Assembly (NCBI RefSeq): GCF_964340395.1
Contig: NC_135554.1
Coordinates: 14,143,092-14,207,091, forward strand
Direction of reading: 5' to 3'
Length of the DNA: 64,000 nt
Source of the DNA: Glandiceps talaboti
Lineage: Eukaryota; Hemichordata; Enteropneusta; Spengelidae
Shown: positions 57,097 to 64,000 of the stretch, one piece after another
Numbering within the stretch: position 1 is the first letter of the stretch
Layout of the letters: each line of letters opens with the position of its first letter
The notes under the pieces: generated by a model
Seen by the model: only the letters and a program-made list of their open reading frames with translations
The model's database searches: none
What the model was told of the DNA's origin: nothing
Made by a program: the position numbers and the translations under genes

Positions 57097-60000
57097 CTGT
57101 CTGTCGCTCTGTCTGTCTCTGAACCTGTGTCAGTCATTCTGTCTCCATACCTCTCTATAGGTGAATACATCCTTACCTCTACCTCTGTAGATACCAGCAT
57201 TGGAAAGTTCCTGGAGTCTTTCAGTATATGGTACACTACTACGTGGAGTACCTTCAGATTTCATTCCTCTAGCTGTCAGCTGACTCATTCTATCTATCTC
57301 AATGGGCATAGTCGCTAAAATGAATCAAATGTTTTAAATAATTTGGTCAATTTGATAACACACTGTTCAATATCATCATAAATGGTATGGGAGACGGGAG
57401 TTATAATCTGTCATTCTTTTCAAAAGATTAAACAATTTGAAGTCAACTTCAACAGGATTTCTATATGCTTAATAATGCTACCTGAAAGATTTGACAAACA
57501 TACATAAATCTTCTAGTACATAACTAACTTTGCAATTCAGGGCATCTGTTGTGTATGAACAGAACCAACTCTTCCTTCAATCCACCCTTTCAAAACAGGA
57601 AGTACCACTGATGAGATGTATCACACTTTCATTACCTATCTGTCATTCATGACATTTACCTGTGTTTACAGCTCGTTGTTGTTGTTGTTGTTGTCTTCTT
57701 GCAGCACGATGTTGTTGTCTGTATTGCTTAGTAACTGCTTCTCCATCCTGTTTCATCTCAGCCAATCTCTCTGTATAAGTTTTGACAACTCTGGTGGATG
57801 ACGGAGTTGATGTCTTTGGTGTACCTGGTATTCTCTTTGTACCTGTCAACAAAATAATTCCTCAATGATTATTCCCTTCAGTGTAAAATATCTCTCATGA
57901 ACATTCATTGTGTAACGACAAATATATTATTTCTCCTGACTCCCATCATCCAATGTCAAACAGCAAAGATACCCTATAATGAAAGCACAAGATCAACATG
58001 GTGTTTCTATGAAATCACAAGTAATTGTAGGTGATGTAAAATTATGAAATGACTCTCCAGAACCCATAGTTTATGAAAATTATAGCATTATTTCCTGGAG
58101 TGGTATTTCCCTTTAATAACAGCAAGCAATATACTTACCATACAGTCTTTCTTTAGATTTCAAAGACTCTGATGTTTTTCTTGGTGGTGAAGTCATTTTC
58201 ATGTCTGCTAATCTTTCAGAATATGTTTTAACAGCCCTGGGTGACTTCTGTGCTTTCCTTGTTAATTCTGGTCTCTGTACCTTCACAATTTGTGTATATG
58301 GCTTTGGTTTGTATTCATACACCTCTTCTTTCATTAGCCTTTCCTTCTTTTCCACTGGTTCATTTTCCTTGTTTTCCGACCTTTCTGTTATCCTTTCCAA
58401 AGTGGCTGACTTATCTATTTCTAAAGCTAATTGTTTCTCAAGTTGTCTAGTGTAAGCAGTTGCTATTCCAGTAGAATCCGTATCTGTGGATCGTTTTATT
58501 TCTCCACTTCTTTCCGGTAGATAGGGATGTCTTCCGACTGGTCTCTGATCACCAATCCTGTATGTAGATCTTGGAATTCCATGCTGTCTATCCCTCTCAA
58601 AGCTGTCCCGGATACTGAGGTATTCCTCTGGTCTAACTATAGTTCTGTCATCTTCAGCAAACCCTCTGTGTAGTGAATGATGTTTCTTTTCATCTGCCAA
58701 TCTAGCAGCTTCACTATACAGTAGACTTCTAGCTTTCTGTACTTTCTCCCTTTCAGCGTCCTTAGGTTTACCTTTCGTTCTTACACTGGTTGTGCCATGA
58801 CTGCGTTGGCTCCTTGCTGTGGAGACTGGTGCTGGTTGCCTAGGTAACTCTGGTTTATCCGATACTATATCACCCATCAACTTGTATGCTTCTTTGATTC
58901 TTTCCTGAACATTATCACCTTCTCTTGTCCTATACACAAAAAAGACAGTCATTTTAATATTTAGTCAAGCAGAAGATACAAGCCTTCATTGGAGAGAGAG
59001 TCCCATAAGTGGTATGCTGTAAGTTATTGTGCAAATTTGAATGGTGTTACTACATACAAAATTTCATAATTTATTGACAAATATGCTATTTGACCTTGAA
59101 TATGGGGTGAAAGTCAAAGGTCAAAGTGCATATCTATCTCCCAAGTTGTTGACAATGTAAATAGTATAGATGTTTGATAAACTCAAATCATGTACCTCTT
59201 TAGACTACTGCGACTGTCATCAGCTTTCTTCATCTCTTTCCAAGTTGTTGGCTGAAAAAGGAGACATGGAGAACGTATGAGTTGTAGTCATACTATATTG
59301 TGATCAGAAACAGAAAATAGTTATGTACACTAATGCCAATGACAACAATGTCCACTCTGTGCTTTAATAATATACAATTATTATTGGGTTCAAACCTTAA
59401 CATTTCTTTGACTTTTAGATTAGTTGACCTTCTAAGCGTTTACACTTGATAGGAATGCTATAACTGATTGTGGTAAATCAAGTACATGCTTTAGGGGTAA
59501 GTGTTACAAGTACCTTATTGAAGTCATCTTCTTTTGGGGGTTGGTAAGGTTCTCTTTCAGACTGTCTTAGCTCTTGTATTTTACTCTTATAGTCTTCCAT
59601 TTGTTTGGTTTTTCTCTTGGACATCCATTTATGGAGTTCTTCTCTTTCTTCCATGGATCGTCTGCTGGGTTGTAAGGAAGCAAATACAGCCTCTTCTTCC
59701 TCCTCTTTGCTTTTCTTAGATGATGGATAAAAGATGTTTCTTAGTTCTTCATTACTCAGTCTAGTGTATTCCCATAGTTCCTCCTCTTGTCTGTAAACAA
59801 GATAAAACAAAACATTAAGTATTGTCTAGAAACAAAGCAAAAACAAACAAACATGAAGTGTTGTTTTTGTGAACAAAGCAAGACAAAACATGAAGTATTG
59901 TTTTTGTAAACAAAGCAAGACAAAACATGAAGTATTGTTTTTGTAAACAAAGCAAGACAAATCATGAAGTATTGTCTGTAAACAAAGCAAGACAAAACAT

Positions 60001-63000
60001 GAAGTATTGTTTTTGTAAACAAAGCAAGACAAAACATGAAGTATTGTTTTTGTAAACAAAGCAAGACAAAACATGAAGTATTGTTTTTGTAAACAAAGCA
60101 AGACAAATCATGAAGTATTGTCTGTAAACAAAGCAAGACAAAACATATTTACAATGTATTGTTTTTGTAAACAAAGCAAGACAAAACATGAAGTATTGTT
60201 TTTGTAAACAAAGCAAGACAAATCATGAAGTATTGTCTGTAAACAAAGCAAGACAAAACATGAAGTATTGTTTTTGTAAACAAGGCAAGACAAAACATGA
60301 AGTATTGTTTGTAAACAAAGCAAGACAAAATATGAAGTATGTTTTTGTAAACAAAGCAAGAAAAAACATGAAGTATTGTTTTTGTAAACAAGGCAAGAAA
60401 AAGCATGTAAACATGTAAACAAAACACATTGTAAACAATTTCAACAAACATAAAACATGACACATAGTAAACAAAACAAGATAAAACATTACATATTGTT
60501 GATAAAACAAGACAAAATCTGATACTGTCTTTAAACAAAACAAGACAAAGCATGATACACCATAATAAAGACACAATATGTCACACTGCAACAAAGACAA
60601 AACATGTTTTATCTGCATAAATGTAAGACACAACACAACAAATTGTGAACAGCTGTATCATCATCTAAGCATGTGCAGAATACCTCTGATCATTACCTAT
60701 TATACTAATCACTTTTAAAACTTACAAATTTGACTACCATATTGATGTACATATTTACAGAGTGTTTTTAAATGTGTATAATGTACACTAAATAACATAA
60801 CTATCATATGTATACGTTTGATGCCCTGATGAGAAAGCATGTGTTCAGTTTGAGAAGACGACTTTCAGTAAGTTGTAACAGCATAATTAGATGTACATGT
60901 GATTTACTGTATTTCAGATCCCATATGGTGGAATTATGGGACAGGTTACTTTTTGTTTAATTTATATGTTAAGATTCTTATATTTAAGAACATCAGTCAT
61001 GTAGCTTTTCTGTAACATATATTTATATGGACGTCGCTGTCCAAATTAAAGTCTATAATAATAATAATAATAATAATAATACAAAACAAATGAGAACACA
61101 CAATGCAAAATTATTATGTTCCCATTTTGCTCCTAGTTTCTTTCTTTTTTTTAAATATCGTCGTTTCTTTGCTTGTGTGTGTTTTAATAATTTACATATA
61201 AAAACTTGACACACAAAACAAGCACACACACATACACACACATGCAATGGTAAGCATATTTTGTTAGTTATGGGTTATACAGGAAGTGTGTAGCAGAGAG
61301 CAACCAAGCAAAACCTTGTGGTTAGCATAGTAAAACAAGAAGTTGATACAAGCCAAGCATAGAACAGTCCACAATAGTACTGAACAAACAAACAAACAGA
61401 CATTCCATGACATCAACACCACCAACCTGTCTTGCATGTGCTGCTTTGCTGCTTCTTTCTGTTGCTCAGTGATACCAAGTTCACTTGTATCAACGTCACC
61501 CTCAGCAATCACTTCTGCTATAATATCACTTACACCACTCAATCCGGAAATGTGCAATAAATTTTCTGCTTTGCGATCTGTGACACGAGGTGACCCATCT
61601 CCATGCTCTGGTAGTCTACACCATTGACCAGCAAAATGAAAAAGTGTTCATGTGATACCAGCACCAAATACATGTACTAGTATATAATCTAGTCGTGATA
61701 CCAACACCCAAAGTATCAGAGTTAAATTGAGAATCAGATGTGAGAAGCAAATTTGCAAATGATAATACTTAAGCTTTACAAAAATTCTGTTATGATTTTC
61801 CAGATGATTTTTAGTAAAGATAAACTTCAAAACATTTTATTTTAGTGAGCAGCTGACTTTGTCAGACATAGAGAAACTTGAGGTTATTAGTGTGTACTGT
61901 TACAAAGAACTAGAAGAACAGAGCAAACACTCTTTCTATAGGATAACTACCAGCTTTCCTATTGTTACTTACATCTTCGATCATATCAATCAAAATCAAA
62001 CACACATCACTACTTAGTATATTCATTCAGGACAGAGAGTTGGCTATCAAACACACGAAGGTTTACAAGCATTAGGAGCATTGCAGCTGTTACAATGTGT
62101 ACATGACATCATGACAAGCTTAACTCAACATACACACAATTCAAGTCACATACCTTCCAGACACTGGTCTTTTTACTTTGCCTTTTTTAACTTCCAAGCT
62201 ATCATCTGGTGTGAACTCTTCCCCTGATTCTCGTTTCGTAGGTCTTGCCGTAATGTCAACATCTCCCATATCTCTGGCATCAGGTACCGGACTAGTTCTC
62301 CTATCTTCGGCAGTACCACCAGCTGCTGGAGGACTTTCTCTTGATGAATAGTAGGTCCTTGGTCTCTCATCTCCCTCTGGTACAATGGCATCTGTCATTC
62401 TATCCACCGTGTGAAGTAACTATAAGAAGAATACCATAAATACACATAAGTGTCATAGGGGACAAACCCCCTCCCATACCCACCCACTCAGTCACTCTCC
62501 TCCCCTTTACCAAGCACCGTTTCTTAGCTACATCCCTGGACATAGGTCCAAACAGCCATCTACAAACTAAGAAATTTTATGTTCCACTCACCACCTTGGT
62601 ATCTTTGAATTCTCTCTCCATATTTCTTGCCATTGTGTCTATAGCATTCAGCTGGTCATTCATTTCTATAAGTTTCTCTGACATCTTATGTTTGGATCTG
62701 TCTCTCTCAACTTGACTCATTCTTACCCTTGGCAACATGTCAACTCTGTCAGAATAACAAAGAAAAGCGATCAGTGATCAATGTGAGAACAATGTATCTA
62801 TGATTGGCCAGAAACAATGCATCATTGTGATACGGTATATTAATTATCAATGTCATGGTATGTATCAACAATGTGAAACAATGTATCAATGATCAAAGTG
62901 ATACAATGTATCGACAATCAAAGTGATACAATGTATCAATGAGTAATCTTTTTTAAACAGTGTAGCATTCTGGACAGAGTAAACTTGAGTATAGTATATT

Positions 63001-63606
63001 TGATTATTTCATTCTTCAATTTATTAACTTTCAATGAGTCAAATCAATGCCTTCTGTTAATAAAGTTAACCCAATGGAAACAGCTTCTCCATCATCTGGT
63101 CAAACAAACTTGAGCATCTTTATCACCATATTGTCATGCCACAAATGTACATTAGTTCAGTATACTGAAAACTGGTCATTAACATTCAGAACAATGACAT
63201 ATTAACTGTAGTATTAATACATATTCTACATCACACATATGTATGCAAAAAAACTGCAAAAGTGATCACTTTTCTAGATATCTTTCCACATCACACCTTC
63301 AGAACAGACAGTATTATAGGTATTTGTAATACTTATATTGATTTACCTGTCAGCTCTCATACCACCATCTAGTATAGACACAGTTAAACTATCTGGTCCT
63401 TGACCTGGTATAGGGGACATAGTGGATGGTACATCTCTATCTCTCAATGCATTGTAATGTAGTTCTGGTATACTGGGTTCTACCTCATCAGTTGTTTTCT
63501 GAGTCTGTGAGGGTGCCTTGATTTTGACTTTCTCTTCTTTCTTTGGAATACTGTTCAATACACTGGTATCAATATCAACAACATTGATGTAGGCCCTGCC
63601 CGAATC
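54619..63606 (-). CDS. CPLANE1: 3' portion (12 exons) of a large coiled-coil protein, probably CPLANE1 (JBTS17)-like
   Basis: The exons listed below join with agreeing phases to 948 codons including the stop; the 5' part lies beyond the window. Visible segments: SGRAYINVVDIDTS; a short helical stretch SEKLIEMNDQLNAIDTMARN; ISGLSGVSDIIAEVIAEGDV with ELGITEQQ; EERELHKWM-type basic helix (REELHKWMSKRKTKQMEDYK); a long charged region; a recurring Y-[TSV]-[ED]-R-L motif; and the C-terminus IDWSAIEKMVADVK. The order and the HKWM and DWSAIEKMV stretches remind me of the C-terminal part of CPLANE1, a cilium/planar-polarity effector acting with the intraflagellar-transport machinery at the ciliary base. 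No catalytic domain is present. The gene converges on the CARD-UBL gene. Identity is from memory; the gene model itself is strong. Confidence 0.55.
55640..55870. repeat. Dispersed element with hairpin tail, copy 2 of the 7026 motif
   Basis: AAAATCGCTGGGAGCAATTA then CCAGCACA at about 55829-55857, followed by T/A-rich sequence as at 7026. The upstream part has no partner in this window. Confidence 0.45.
55952..56190 (-). CDS. CPLANE1-like gene, exon -2
   Basis: Phase 1-0, donor gtgagt. Contains an internal duplication: GPPRTFLRSPTSQ followed by GPPSRSFIKSPTRQ. Then RPMTAEDILDEVSEISAE. Confidence 0.87.
56628..56753 (-). CDS. CPLANE1-like gene, exon -3
   Basis: Phase 1-1, 126 nt; contains KSPSTYVDRLQTSKGPSV. 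Confidence 0.85.
56942..57112. repeat. (AATC)n then (CTAT)n microsatellite
   Basis: Intronic, between exons -3 and -4. Confidence 0.96.
57177..57314 (-). CDS. CPLANE1-like gene, exon -4
   Basis: Phase 1-1; MPIEIDRMSQLTARGMK and VPYTERLQELSNAG. Two tandem donors (after 57177 or 57183) differ by two codons (GR). Confidence 0.82.
57660..57842 (-). CDS. CPLANE1-like gene, exon -5
   Basis: Phase 1-1; STRVVKTYTERLAEMKQDG, then a Q-rich run. Confidence 0.85.
58139..58929 (-). CDS. CPLANE1-like gene, exon -6 (791 nt)
   Basis: Phase 2-1. Charged and low in hydrophobics: NVQERIKEAYKLMGDIVSD, YTRQLEKQLALEIDKSATLE, and near its end VKTYSERLADMKM. Confidence 0.88.
59196..59251 (-). CDS. CPLANE1-like gene, exon -7 (56 nt)
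   Basis: Phase 0-2; PTTWKEMKKADDSRSSLK. Small, but the phases fit both neighbours. Confidence 0.78.
59514..59790 (-). CDS. CPLANE1-like gene, exon -8
   Basis: Phase 2-0; LWEYTRLSNEELRNIF, SMEEREELHKWMSKRK and YKSKIQELRQSEREP. Confidence 0.88.
59845..60420. repeat. 37-bp minisatellite in an intron of the CPLANE1-like gene
   Basis: Unit AAAACATGAAGTATTGTTTT then TGTAAACAAAGCAAGAC, about 15 copies. A shorter form lacks five bases (TTGTCTGTAAAC). Confidence 0.96.
60430..61420. other. Intron sequence, degenerate minisatellite tail and no gene
   Basis: Decaying AAACAAGACAAAA phrases to about 60630, then A+T-rich sequence with (AAT)n at 61056-61080. Confidence 0.6.
61427..61615 (-). CDS. CPLANE1-like gene, exon -9
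   Basis: Phase 2-2; RVTDRKAENLLHISGLSGV and SELGITEQQKEAAKQHMQD. Confidence 0.86.
62154..62419 (-). CDS. CPLANE1-like gene, exon -10
   Basis: Phase 0-2; LLHTVDRMTDAIVPEGDERP, then Ser/Pro/Lys-rich disordered sequence. Confidence 0.85.
62592..62745 (-). CDS. CPLANE1-like gene, exon -11
   Basis: Phase 2-0; MSEKLIEMNDQLNAIDTMAR, a short coiled-coil segment. Confidence 0.85.
62820..62945. repeat. Imperfect (ACAATGTATCAATGA)-type intronic repeat
   Basis: CAATGTATC(A/G)(A/T/C) phrases recur about six times at irregular spacing of 20-40 bp. Confidence 0.6.
63347..63606 (-). CDS. CPLANE1-like gene, exon -12 (first in window)
   Basis: Acceptor ..tattgcag, phase 0-2; DSGRAYINVVDIDTSVLNSI, then a disordered stretch ending in DGGMRAD. 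Confidence 0.86.
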
Positions 63607-64000
63607 CTGCAATAGAAGATCAGAGCGTAATCTCAATGAAAAATAACTATTTATACAGTTTAAAAACAATTTTTTTTGAGTATGAACATAACCATTTGGT
63701 TCTACAAATACTATGCACTATTTTATCAGTACTACTAAAATGGGCATCAGGTTTACAGTTTTAAATATTTTTTTTTCAGATATTTTCCCAAATCATAAAA
63801 AGTTGACAGACTGACCTACAAACATAGCACTGTTGTACTTGTATGATTTTGACATCCATCAAATTCAATATGTAATTTTGTGTTATAGTACTTGAATGAC
63901 ATACCGAGAAATCTTAGAGTCTACCTAGTAGCATACAAACAACGACAGGCAAAGCATTTACAAGCAGAATTTGTTACAAACAAGAAAAGTAAGTGAATTG
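63607..64000. other. Upstream intron of the CPLANE1-like gene
   Basis: No further exon recognised before the window edge. Confidence 0.5.

Noticed and set aside
59756-60636. Minus-strand ORFs of 76-141 codons rich in CFVLLCLQ repeats
   Set aside because: They are the 37-bp minisatellite read in several frames. The length is not a multiple of three, so the frames rotate through the array.

Overview
The window is animal nuclear DNA. It has intron-containing genes with GT-AG splice sites, very long di- and tetranucleotide microsatellites, minisatellites, and a mixture of LINE, Ty3/Gypsy, Penelope-like and P-element remnants. CARD domains, an apparent cilium gene and secreted cysteine-rich modules point to a marine invertebrate. 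A lophotrochozoan or a cephalochordate/hemichordate would fit; I cannot place it more closely. No rRNA, tRNA or CRISPR was seen.

Layout. (1) 0.2-4.2 kb: a broken LINE reverse transcriptase, then a 155-bp satellite array and (ACAT)n. (2) 6.3-39.6 kb, minus strand: two tandem paralogous genes for secreted proteins made of an eight-cysteine module, about one exon per module. The upstream gene (exon 1 at 39.5 kb) has eight modules and ends at 15.2 kb. A compatible orphan module exon lies at 14.4 kb. The second gene (signal exon at 9.7 kb) has two modules. Their introns carry Penelope-like fragments with hammerhead ribozymes (8.3-9.3 kb), a P-element transposase relic (13.8 kb), fold-back elements (19.7-20.2 and 21.2-21.5 kb) and a nested pair of LTR elements (24.1-36.3 kb). 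(3) 24.1-36.3 kb: an older, internally deleted LTR element sits in an (ACAT)n tract. Its open reading frame was interrupted in frame by a young, nearly complete Ty3/Gypsy element with 1744-bp LTRs, a 4-bp target duplication, PBS and PPT. The young element's Gag starts with an RNA-recognition motif and continues with a PNMA-like capsid region. (4) 44.2-47.8 kb, plus strand: a three-exon gene for an 858-residue protein with CARD, CARD-like, Pro/Ser linker, coiled coil and six tandem ubiquitin-like domains. (5) 54.6-63.6 kb, minus strand: the last 12 coding exons (948 codons with stop, all phases agreeing) of a large low-complexity/coiled-coil protein, probably the ciliary protein CPLANE1. It converges tail-to-tail on the CARD gene. 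The space between holds two minisatellites.

Most noteworthy are the CARD-CARD-(UBL)6 protein, which looks like a signalling adaptor with a built-in polyubiquitin-like tail; the RRM-Gag Gypsy element; the hammerhead motifs; and the exon-shuffled cysteine-rich cluster with alternative ends. All domain names come from reading the sequence and remembered family signatures, without database searches.
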